Below, piece by piece: positions 1 to 5,146 of a stretch of DNA of 6,474 nt. Position numbers and translations under genes: made by a program. Under the pieces are notes generated by a model. It had not been told where the DNA came from, searched no databases, and was given only the letters and a program-made list of their open reading frames with translations. The stretch is from Erysipelotrichaceae bacterium. GTDB taxonomy: Bacteria > Bacillota_I > Bacilli_A > Erysipelotrichales > Erysipelotrichaceae. The stretch covers positions 1 through 6,474 of the forward strand of contig DOKQ01000136.1 in NCBI GenBank assembly GCA_003510215.1, written 5' to 3'. How positions within the stretch are numbered: the stretch's first letter is position 1; each line of letters begins with the position of its first letter.

Positions 1-2
1 GT

Positions 3-977
3 ATGAAAATAAAAAGAAAGTACTATGTAATTGGTGGTGCAAATATTGATTTGCTTGGAAAATCAAATGATTCATTGAACCTTTCAGACTCAAATCCCGG
101 TGTGATATCTATGAGCTTTGGTGGAGTGGCACGTAATATTGCTGAAAACTTGGCTCGTATGAAAGAAGAGGTTGTTTTTTTATCTGTTTTTGGGGATGAT
201 GGATTGGGAAGACAGTGCCTTGAACACTTGAACTCACTTTCCATAGATACTTCGTTTAGTGTAATTGTAAAACATCGCAGCTCTTCGACTTATATGGCTA
301 TTGCCAATGCGGAAGGCGAAATGGTAAGTGCAATCGCGGATATGGGTATTCTTGAGGAGTTAAATCAAACGCATCTGGATCGGTTTCTTAAGCAAATTAA
401 CCGTCATGATATTCTTGTCATGGATACAAACTTGAGTGAGTCCATGATTGACTATATCACGTCTGCATGTAAAGGTATCATCGCTGTCGATCCGATATCA
501 TCGAAAAAAGCAGTGAAGATTATCCCCTTTCTCTCCAGGGTTTCAGTTTTTAAACCAAATCGGATAGAGGCAGAGGTTGTGTGTGGGTTTGCCATTGAGG
601 ACGATGAAAGTTTAATGAAAGCGTTACTTCATTTGCGCAGTTATAAAATAAAACATGTTATTATTAGTCTTGGTTCACAGGGAGGTGTCGTTGCGAATGA
701 CAAAGGCATTTATCGCTATCGAACCAAGGAATTTGATATAATAAGTGTAACTGGCGCAGGTGATGCATTTCTGGCAAGTTATGTAGCAAATTTGGGTGAA
801 TCTGTTGAGGAAAATATTGAGGCAGCTGTTAGTGCATCGATGATTGCATGCTGTAGTGAACATACCGTACATCCAAAGATGAGTATCGAGCTTATTACAG
901 ACTTTAGAAACCGAAATGCAGTTATGATTGAAAAACGCTGGGATATCAACGAAAGTGATCTCGAAGCAGATATTTAA
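3..977 (+). CDS. psuK: PfkB-family sugar kinase, probable pseudouridine kinase
   Basis: This protein of 324 residues probably phosphorylates pseudouridine to pseudouridine 5'-phosphate in the cytoplasm, the first step of pseudouridine breakdown. The N-terminus reads VIGGANID (9-16), followed by a DSNPG segment (29-33) and the PfkB glycine-rich motif GGVARNIAENLARM (40-53). DSNPG together with GGVxRNIAxNLA is typical of PsuK/YeiC rather than ribokinase or fructokinase. The ATP-side motif VTGAGDAF lies at 249-256, with Asp254 as the expected catalytic base, and KPNRIEAE at 184-191 is the usual PfkB strand-helix segment. The ATG at position 3 aligns with the N-terminus of E. coli YeiC, but any ribosome binding site lies outside the window. 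The C-terminus runs about 20 charged residues past the last recognisable family segment. The partner glycosidase PsuG is not downstream, so it may lie upstream or elsewhere. The family call is secure; the exact substrate is inferred from motif similarity. Confidence 0.85.
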   Translation: MKIKRKYYVIGGANIDLLGKSNDSLNLSDSNPGVISMSFGGVARNIAENLARMKEEVVFLSVFGDDGLGRQCLEHLNSLSIDTSFSVIVKHRSSSTYMAIANAEGEMVSAIADMGILEELNQTHLDRFLKQINRHDILVMDTNLSESMIDYITSACKGIIAVDPISSKKAVKIIPFLSRVSVFKPNRIEAEVVCGFAIEDDESLMKALLHLRSYKIKHVIISLGSQGGVVANDKGIYRYRTKEFDIISVTGAGDAFLASYVANLGESVEENIEAAVSASMIACCSEHTVHPKMSIELITDFRNRNAVMIEKRWDINESDLEADI

Positions 978-1045
978 ATTCTATTTCTATTGGAATTTTC
1001 ATATATTCAGGAAGACGAATGTAGAAAAGTAAGTGGAGGAGCAAT

Positions 1046-1513
1046 ATGTACAATAAAGTAATTTCATTGTTTGAACAACGCGGAGTCTTTATGGAGGATA
1101 TCATAGAATGTGTTTTTTATCTTCAGAAAAGATACATTCCGGATTTGACCAAAGATCAGATTCAACACTATATTGATAGTGTCTTGAACAAACGGGAGGT
1201 TCAACATGCCATTGTTACCGGGATTATGATGGATATCATGGTTGAGGAAGGCAGGCTGGGCGATGAAGAGATTCAAAAACTAATCATGGAAGATTATGGG
1301 CTTTACGGTGTCGATGAAGTTTTGGCTTATGGCATTTGTAATCTATATGGTTCCATTGCACTGACAAACTTTGGCTATATCGATAAGGTAAAGCCAGGAA
1401 TCATTGGTAAACTCAATGAACACAATGGTCAATGCCATACATTTTTAGATGATATCGTGGGTGCTGTTGCGGCAGCTGCTGCGAGTAAATTAGCACATGA
1501 CAGGGAGCGTTAA
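1046..1513 (+). CDS. pgpA: Phosphatidylglycerophosphatase A family protein (YutG-type)
   Basis: This protein of 155 residues belongs to the PgpA/YutG family. PgpA removes the phosphate from phosphatidylglycerophosphate to give phosphatidylglycerol, the precursor of cardiolipin and of lipid-linked modifications. Family landmarks are the RGV..EDI start (12-19), the LNKREVQHAIVTG block (48-59), LYGVDEVLA (86-94), YGSIALTNFGYIDK (101-114), KPGII (116-120) and the C-terminal TFLDDIVGAVAAAAASKLAH (132-151). The acidic pair in LDDIVGA is the most conserved patch. Length matches soluble Bacillota homologues of about 160 residues, and there are none of the strong membrane helices of proteobacterial PgpA. 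The ATG at 1046 follows GGAGGA at 1035-1040. Only 1 bp separates its stop from the next start, so it opens the tight six-gene run. Family assignment is firm; the enzymatic role in this organism is inferred, since the YutG branch is less studied than E. coli PgpA. Confidence 0.85.
   Translation: MYNKVISLFEQRGVFMEDIIECVFYLQKRYIPDLTKDQIQHYIDSVLNKREVQHAIVTGIMMDIMVEEGRLGDEEIQKLIMEDYGLYGVDEVLAYGICNLYGSIALTNFGYIDKVKPGIIGKLNEHNGQCHTFLDDIVGAVAAAAASKLAHDRER
1502..1507 (+). promoter_or_regulatory. Ribosome binding site fixing the lipoprotein start
   Basis: AGGGAG lies inside the last codons of pgpA, 7 bases before ATG 1515. It sits downstream of the in-frame ATG at 1497 and therefore argues for the shorter protein that begins directly with the signal peptide. 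Its position inside the upstream gene fits coupled translation. Confidence 0.7.
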
Positions 1514-1514
1514 T

Positions 1515-1919
1515 ATGAAAAAAATCTTTTTATTCAGTCTTTTACTATCGGTTATACTTGCAGGGTGTTCCAGTCGAAGTAACTTTAAAACGATTAAAGC
1601 GTCAGAGGCAATTACACGATTGGACAATCAGGAATCAATCGTTCTAGTTATTGGTATTTCAACCTGTGCAGCCTGTAAGGAATATCGACCCATTGTTGAA
1701 GAATTGGTGAAAAACTATAATCTTGAGGTGTTTTATGTTGAGTTGGATAGTGATGTCAACACCGATGTTCAGCAACTGGTTGAAAAGCATTTAATTGAAG
1801 CACGATGGACGCCGACGACATATATTTTCGATGAAGGTAAACTTGTGGAGTCTAAGACAGGGAGCATTCGTTATCAAACCTTACGTGATTGGTTGATGTC
1901 TTATGAAATCATCGAATAG
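1515..1919 (+). CDS. Thioredoxin-fold lipoprotein with CAAC motif
   Basis: This is a lipoprotein of 134 residues with a thioredoxin-like domain, probably anchored on the outer face of the membrane. The N-terminus has two lysines, a hydrophobic stretch and a lipobox L-A-G-C with the lipidated cysteine at 18. After a short Ser/Arg linker comes a thioredoxin fold: strand VLVIGIS (43-49), redox motif CAAC at 51-54, helix, strand EVFYVELD (71-78), then WTPTTYIF with the expected cis-proline at 100, and a C-terminal helix. CAAC is neither CGPC of thioredoxin nor the CPHC type of DsbA, so its redox role cannot be predicted. The start is ATG 1515 rather than an in-frame ATG at 1497: AGGGAG at 1502-1507 is correctly placed for 1515, and only that start puts the signal peptide at the terminus. 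It may help reduce or oxidise exported protein thiols. No CcdA-type partner is visible. Confidence 0.82.
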   Translation: MKKIFLFSLLLSVILAGCSSRSNFKTIKASEAITRLDNQESIVLVIGISTCAACKEYRPIVEELVKNYNLEVFYVELDSDVNTDVQQLVEKHLIEARWTPTTYIFDEGKLVESKTGSIRYQTLRDWLMSYEIIE

Positions 1920-2706
1920 AGTAATCAGACAAATGCTTACCAAGGAGCAACTGAAAGAACAGTTGAGCCTTTTAGGTGTCAAAGAGGGAATGACTTTGAT
2001 GGTCCATGCTTCCATGAAGTCCTTTGGTTATGTGTGTGGTGGCAGTGAAACCCTTATTGATGCCGTATTGGAACTTTTAGGTTATGAGGGTACATTGGTT
2101 GTTCCACTACAATCCTCCGATAATACAGAGCCGAGCTATTGGCAAAATCCACCGATTGATGTTTCGCTGTATCCTGAGGTACGAAAACATCACCCGGCAT
2201 TTCACATGCACCATTCGGATTGTTCCAACATGGGTGTGTTTGTGGAGGGAGTACGTCATCGTGAAGGCTGCATTATTTCTTCTCATCCCAATGCTGCGTT
2301 TGCATCAGTAGGCAAATATGCCCGCTTCATTTGTAGAAAACATGATTTAAGTTTTCCGTTTGCAGAGAACTCTCCGTTAAAAGCATGTGTTGATTTAAAG
2401 GCTCATGTTCTTTTACTGGGGGTAGGATTTGATCGCTGTACAGGGCTTCACTATGCAGAGCATCTAAGTAAACAGCGAGCTATTTTGCTTCAAGGTAGTG
2501 CTATGGATACATCAGAAGGTCGTAAATGGGTTAAATATTTGGACTATAATCATGACAGTGATGATTTTGTTTATATTGGTGAAATCATGAGAAAGAAGAA
2601 CATGGTCAAAGAGGCTTCGATTCAAACCTCTGTGTGCCAATTGTTCTCTTTGGAAGATGCCGTAAAGGAAGGTGTAATATGGTTGAGCAAACAGAACGTA
2701 TCGTAG
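1903..2706 (+). CDS. AAC(3)/YokD-family N-acetyltransferase
   Basis: This protein of 267 residues belongs to the aminoglycoside 3-N-acetyltransferase family (Antibiotic_NAT fold), which transfers acetyl from acetyl-CoA to an amino group. Visible family motifs are MVHASMKSFGYV (33-44), VVPLQS (66-71), SHPNAAFASVG (127-137), ENSPL (155-159) and LLLGVGFDRCTGLHYAEH (170-187). His183 and Glu186 lie in the family's H..E catalytic segment. Overall it resembles chromosomal YokD-type proteins of Bacillus more than plasmid resistance enzymes, so aminoglycoside resistance should not be assumed; the natural substrate is unknown. The start is uncertain. ATG 1903 overlaps the lipoprotein gene by 17 bp and has no clear ribosome binding site. 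An in-frame ATG at 1933 (residue 11) gives a more family-like N-terminus, MLTKEQLKEQL, but also lacks a strong site. Either could be reached by coupled translation. It overlaps the next gene by 28 bp. Confidence 0.85.
   Translation: MKSSNRVIRQMLTKEQLKEQLSLLGVKEGMTLMVHASMKSFGYVCGGSETLIDAVLELLGYEGTLVVPLQSSDNTEPSYWQNPPIDVSLYPEVRKHHPAFHMHHSDCSNMGVFVEGVRHREGCIISSHPNAAFASVGKYARFICRKHDLSFPFAENSPLKACVDLKAHVLLLGVGFDRCTGLHYAEHLSKQRAILLQGSAMDTSEGRKWVKYLDYNHDSDDFVYIGEIMRKKNMVKEASIQTSVCQLFSLEDAVKEGVIWLSKQNVS
2665..2672 (+). promoter_or_regulatory. Ribosome binding site fixing the ogt start
   Basis: AAGGAAGG, inside the end of the acetyltransferase gene, lies 6 bases before ATG 2679. An in-frame ATG at 2634 has no such site and would add 15 residues (beginning MPIVLFGRCRK) that read as the neighbouring gene in another frame. 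The site therefore favours 2679. Confidence 0.7.
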
Positions 2707-3164
2707 GTGTTTGCTCTTTTTTGCATGGTTTTTTGGTTGTCACAGGGACAGCGGATGCCATAATAAGCGTCGACTTCACTACAGAACAGATAAAAGAGGT
2801 ACAAGGGGTGAAAGAGGTAGCTAAAGCTGTGAAACAGTTAAGTGAATATGCAAACAAGAGACGAACTACATTTGAATTAAACATTCAACCGGATGTGACA
2901 CCGTTTTTCAAGGAAGTCTATCAGGAACTATCGAAAATCCCTTATGGTGAACTTTGGACTTATAAGGATATTGCCCATGCGATCGGTCGGCCAAAGGCTG
3001 CGCGTGCAGTGGGTATGGCTATGAACAAAAATCCTTGTATGATTATCTGGCCGTGTCATCGGGTTGTCGGTGTGAACCGTAAGTTAGTTGGTTTTGCAGG
3101 GGGTATTGACTTTAAGGTGCAATTACTGGAGTTTGAAGGAGTGAATCTTGATGGATACCGATAA
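2679..3164 (+). CDS. ogt: Methylated-DNA-[protein]-cysteine S-methyltransferase
   Basis: This protein of 161 residues repairs O6-alkylguanine (and O4-alkylthymine) in DNA by moving the alkyl group to its own cysteine in a single-turnover suicide reaction. The acceptor motif PCHRV is at 125-129, with Cys126 as acceptor. Counting from it, every key position of human MGMT is conserved: Tyr95 (Tyr114), the arginine finger Arg109 in AARAVG (Arg128), the hinge Asn118 (Asn137), His127 (His146) and Glu153 in FEG (Glu172). A GFAGG loop lies at 138-142. YGELWTYKDIAHAIGRPKAA (89-108) is the helix-turn-helix. The N-terminal 75 residues form the short ribonuclease H-like domain, and total length is normal for stand-alone Ogt; no Ada transcription domain is fused. 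A tryptophan replaces the usual small hydrophobic residue before PCHR. The gene overlaps its upstream neighbour by 28 bp and its downstream neighbour by 14 bp, so it is unlikely to be regulated alone. Confidence 0.95.
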   Translation: MVEQTERIVGVCSFLHGFLVVTGTADAIISVDFTTEQIKEVQGVKEVAKAVKQLSEYANKRRTTFELNIQPDVTPFFKEVYQELSKIPYGELWTYKDIAHAIGRPKAARAVGMAMNKNPCMIIWPCHRVVGVNRKLVGFAGGIDFKVQLLEFEGVNLDGYR

Positions 3165-4044
3165 ATGTTATCAGATGATTTTACGTCAGGGTAGGCCGTT
3201 GGATGCCGCCATCGTACTGTATCAAAACAAACAGGTGAGTGTGGATGCGCTTTTTTCGATATTGGCCACATATCAAAACCAGGATGGTGGATTTGCTTAT
3301 GGGATTGAGCCGGATTGCAGCAATCCCAACTCTTCCCCAATATCCAGTTGGAGCGCCACAGAGATTTTGTTTGAGACAAATCTTCATCGCAAACATCTGC
3401 CATTAACCAGCCGACTTGAAACCTATTTGTCTAATATTTTTGATGAAACTGGGGGAGAGTTCTGGTTGACTCAACCTTCGAACAATGATTACCCATGTGC
3501 CCCCTGGTGGAAACATCAAGACCCACCGTGGCGTAGTGAGTTTAACCCTTCAGCAGCTCTTACAGGATTTCTTTTTGTGAATACAGAAGAGCAAAAATAC
3601 AGCGAGCACATCAACCAGCTGATTGAGCGTTATCTGGGACATGAACACATGGAAATGCATGATCTGGTTTGTGTCACACGACTGTATGAGTATCTACATG
3701 AAGAAAATGATTTGAGAAGTAAAAGTGAAGATTTTGTGGACAAATTACAGAAGGATATCGAAGCTGCATGTTTTGGGTTTGATCAGGACACAGCCTATCG
3801 AGCGACACCATCACAGTTTTTCAAACGATTTAACCATCCTTTGGCGAGCAGATGCTCAGATCTTATAAATCGACAGGCAGATGTATTTCGTTTGAAGTTG
3901 ATGAGTGATTCGTGGGTGGATATCTTGTGGTCGTGGGGTCAAGAGAGTGAAGCGTTTTCGAAAGCGAAGTGGGCATGGCAAAGTCAGTTGACACTAGCAG
4001 CAAAACATTGGATAAGTAAATTGGAGAGCAATACGTATGATTGA
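3151..4044 (+). CDS. Orphan protein resembling alpha/alpha-toroid prenyltransferase/cyclases
   Basis: This protein of 297 residues is not recognised at gene level. It resembles the alpha/alpha-toroid (squalene-hopene cyclase / prenyltransferase beta-subunit) fold. The main clue is YQNQDGGFAYGIEPD (41-55), which recalls the QW-type repeat Q..DGGF of that superfamily. Other marks are an aromatic APWW at 117-120, NPSAALTGFL at 132-141 and tryptophan-rich helices near the C-terminus (DSWVDILWSWG, 253-263). I see no DXDD motif of protonating cyclases and no clear zinc-ligand set of protein prenyltransferases, so enzymatic activity is uncertain; carbohydrate-binding or scaffold roles are possible. 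There is no signal peptide or membrane helix. An ATG start at 3151 is chosen, 9 bases after AAGGAG (3136-3141). A TTG at 3148, 6 bases after the same site, would add one residue. It overlaps ogt by 14 bp and the GNAT gene by 8 bp. Family resemblance is moderate and function unknown. Confidence 0.65.
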   Translation: MDTDKCYQMILRQGRPLDAAIVLYQNKQVSVDALFSILATYQNQDGGFAYGIEPDCSNPNSSPISSWSATEILFETNLHRKHLPLTSRLETYLSNIFDETGGEFWLTQPSNNDYPCAPWWKHQDPPWRSEFNPSAALTGFLFVNTEEQKYSEHINQLIERYLGHEHMEMHDLVCVTRLYEYLHEENDLRSKSEDFVDKLQKDIEAACFGFDQDTAYRATPSQFFKRFNHPLASRCSDLINRQADVFRLKLMSDSWVDILWSWGQESEAFSKAKWAWQSQLTLAAKHWISKLESNTYD

Positions 4045-4468
4045 AACTAAAATTCAAATGGGGCTTAACGGTTTGGACGATGCGAAAATGATTCGTCAGA
4101 CGGTATTTGTGGATGAGCAAGGTTTTGAGGAGGAATTTGATACAATCGACGATATTGCTTGGCATGTGTTGGTCAATTTGGATGGTAAGCCCGTAGCTGT
4201 GGGTCGAACTTTTCCGAAAGAAAACAACCCATCCGTATATATTATAGGAAGGGTTGCGGTTATTAAAGAGTTACGTAAAAGTGGCCTTGGGGCTCGGGTC
4301 ATAAATGATCTCGAGGACACCGCAAAAAAACAGGGAGCTAACAAAATCGAGTTATCTTCACAATGTACGGCTGAAGGTTTCTATAAACATATTGGTTATA
4401 CAGCCATAGGTGAGATTTATTTGGATCAATTTGCTCCCCATATAAAAATGATTAAGGAATTGAAGTAA
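4037..4468 (+). CDS. GNAT N-acetyltransferase, YjcF/ElaA-like
   Basis: This is a GNAT-fold acetyltransferase of 143 residues, expected to use acetyl-CoA to modify an amine; the substrate is unknown. The opening RQTVFVDEQGFEEEFD (20-35) is characteristic of the YjcF/ElaA group. Motif A is GRVAVIKELRKSGLGARV (71-88), in which R-K-S-G-L-G (80-85) binds the CoA pyrophosphate. Motif B includes AEGFYKHIGY (112-121) with the usual tyrosine, and the ending FAPHIKMIKEL matches the family's PH..M.K tail. ATG 4037 follows GGAGAG at 4023-4028 by 8 bases and overlaps the toroid gene by 8 bp. It is the last gene of the co-directional run and is followed at once by the convergent hairpin. Family is secure; no physiological role can be assigned. 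Confidence 0.88.
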   Translation: MIETKIQMGLNGLDDAKMIRQTVFVDEQGFEEEFDTIDDIAWHVLVNLDGKPVAVGRTFPKENNPSVYIIGRVAVIKELRKSGLGARVINDLEDTAKKQGANKIELSSQCTAEGFYKHIGYTAIGEIYLDQFAPHIKMIKELK

Positions 4469-4490
4469 AAAGGATGCGCAGGCATCCTTT
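4467..4490 (-). terminator. Intrinsic terminator between convergent genes
   Basis: AAAGGATGC (4469-4477) and GCATCCTTT (4482-4490) form a perfect 9-bp stem around the tetraloop GCAG. On the minus strand the hairpin runs into five Ts (4471-4467), a good terminator for the sulfoxide reductase gene, whose stop codon overlaps the stem. On the plus strand only three Ts follow, so it should terminate the six-gene transcript less efficiently, though it may still form a 3' end. Confidence 0.75.
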
Positions 4491-4974
4491 AGTTATCTAT
4501 GGAAGTCTCAAGTACTTCTACAAGTTTTTTCATATATGTGATGTCGGTTGTATCAAAACGATTGAATACGGGGGAATCAATGTCTAGAACACCAATAACC
4601 AAACCGTTTTTAATGATGGGGACAACTAGCTCGGAGTTGCTCGCGCTATCACAGGCGATATGCCCTTCAAATAAATGAACATTGTCAATGCATTGAATGG
4701 TTTGTGTTGCGGCTGCTTTTCCGCAGACGCCTTTTCCAAACGGTATTCGTACACATGCAGGGAGTCCTTGGAAGGGTCCGAGCACTAAAGTGTTATCTTT
4801 ATTAATATAGAAGCCAATCCAGTTAATGTTATCAAGATAGAGTTTTGCAAGTGAAGCTAAATTTGCACAGTTTGCGATAAGGTCGCTTTCGCCCTCCAAT
4901 AATGCCTGAGCTTGAGCAATCATTAAGTCATAGGCTTCAATACGATTTTTTGGTTTTTCCATTTGTGTGAACAT
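4489..4974 (-). CDS. msrC: Free methionine-(R)-sulfoxide reductase (GAF domain)
   Basis: This single-domain GAF protein of 161 residues reduces free methionine-R-sulfoxide to methionine in the cytoplasm, with a thioredoxin-recycled disulfide. The three family cysteines are present: Cys74 in LPACVRIPFG, Cys84 in KGVCGKAA and Cys108 in GHIACDSASNSE. Their spacing of 10 and 24 residues is the spacing in E. coli fRMsr (84/94/118). GPFQGLP (66-72), HLFEGHIACDS and GVLDIDSP (128-135) are further family blocks. It aligns closely with B. subtilis YtsP. The start is taken as ATG at 4974-4972, preceded by AAAGG about 10 bases upstream. A longer frame from 5037 would add 21 residues encoded in the promoter and riboswitch region, which is implausible. 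The gene is transcribed alone, divergently from thiT and convergently with the GNAT gene. Confidence 0.93.
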   Translation of the reverse strand: MFTQMEKPKNRIEAYDLMIAQAQALLEGESDLIANCANLASLAKLYLDNINWIGFYINKDNTLVLGPFQGLPACVRIPFGKGVCGKAAATQTIQCIDNVHLFEGHIACDSASNSELVVPIIKNGLVIGVLDIDSPVFNRFDTTDITYMKKLVEVLETSIDN

Positions 4975-4996
4975 GAGTGTATTTCCTTTCTTTATA

Positions 4997-5026
4997 TATA
5001 TAGATATGATATACTTAAGCCGTGAA
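4997..5026 (-). promoter_or_regulatory. Possible promoter for the sulfoxide reductase gene
   Basis: Read on the minus strand, TTCACG (5026-5021) and TATATA (5002-4997) are separated by 18 bases. This would start transcription near 4990 and give a very short 5' leader that carries the AAAGG ribosome binding site. The -35 match is partial and the region is generally AT-rich, so the call is tentative. It overlaps the proposed thiT promoter on the other strand. Confidence 0.35.
5005..5015 (+). promoter_or_regulatory. Extended -10 promoter for the riboswitch-thiT transcript
   Basis: TGA at 5007-5009 followed by TATACT at 5010-5015 fits the extended -10 pattern TGnTATAAT. No good -35 is seen about 17 bases upstream (TTTCTT at 4987-4992), which an extended -10 can compensate. 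The start predicted 6-8 bases downstream, near 5022, coincides with the first base of the aptamer's closing stem, which supports the call. An overlapping alternative -10, TATGAT, is at 5005-5010. Confidence 0.5.
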
Positions 5027-5103
5027 CAGGGGAGCATTTATGCTGAGATGTCCTAGACAAACCCTTATCACCTGATCTAGATAAAGCTAGCGTAGGGAGT
5101 TCA
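5023..5103 (+). ncRNA. TPP riboswitch aptamer (THI element)
   Basis: All hallmark blocks are present in order: GGGG (5029-5032), CTGAGAT (5043-5049), ACCCTT (5061-5066), ACCTGATCTAGATAA (5070-5084) and CTAGCGTAGGGA (5087-5098). The closing stem P1 is TGAAC (5023-5027) with GTTCA (5099-5103). The stem before CTGAGA is AGCAT/ATGCT (5033-5037 / 5040-5044) with only two bases between the arms, so the optional P3 extension is minimal. ATCTAG and CTAG provide the P4/P5 side. Thiamine pyrophosphate binding should stabilise this fold and, through the downstream hairpin, lower expression of the thiamine transporter gene at 5147. Confidence 0.95.
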
Positions 5104-5124
5104 GGTTTTTAACAACCCTTACGC
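5090..5124 (+). promoter_or_regulatory. Predicted antiterminator of the TPP riboswitch
   Basis: The 3' part of the aptamer, GCGTAGGG (5090-5097), is complementary to CCCTTACGC (5116-5124) apart from one bulged T at 5119, and GTT (5099-5101) can add pairing to AAC (5111-5113). This stem cannot coexist with the TPP-bound aptamer, and it uses up the 5' arm of the terminator hairpin. It is the expected ligand-free form that lets transcription and translation proceed. Pairing was worked out by eye. Confidence 0.65.
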
Positions 5125-5146
5125 CTCATTACGGAGGTGTTTTTTT
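5121..5146 (+). terminator. Riboswitch-controlled terminator containing the thiT ribosome binding site
   Basis: ACGCCTC (5121-5127) pairs with GAGGTGT (5134-5140), including one G-U pair, around a 6-base loop and runs into seven Ts (5140-5146) that end directly at the thiT ATG. The 3' arm contains GGAGGTG (5133-5139), the ribosome binding site 7 bases before ATG 5147. The same hairpin can thus stop transcription and mask translation initiation when TPP is bound. Confidence 0.8.

Noticed and set aside
978..1045. Possible separate promoter for the pgpA run (TTCTAT, 979-984, and TATATT, 1002-1007)
   Set aside because: The spacing is 17 but the -35 match is poor and there is no extended -10. Read-through from psuK explains expression equally well, so I did not list it as a feature.
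3056..3403. Minus-strand open frame of 115 codons over the ogt/toroid junction
   Set aside because: It is antisense to two well-supported genes, has no ribosome binding site noticed, and its composition looks like a shadow frame.
4975..5037. N-terminal extension of the sulfoxide reductase up to an ATG at 5037 on the minus strand
   Set aside because: The extra 21 residues would be encoded in the promoter region and the start of the TPP aptamer, have no family similarity, and there is a suitable ribosome binding site just before ATG 4974.
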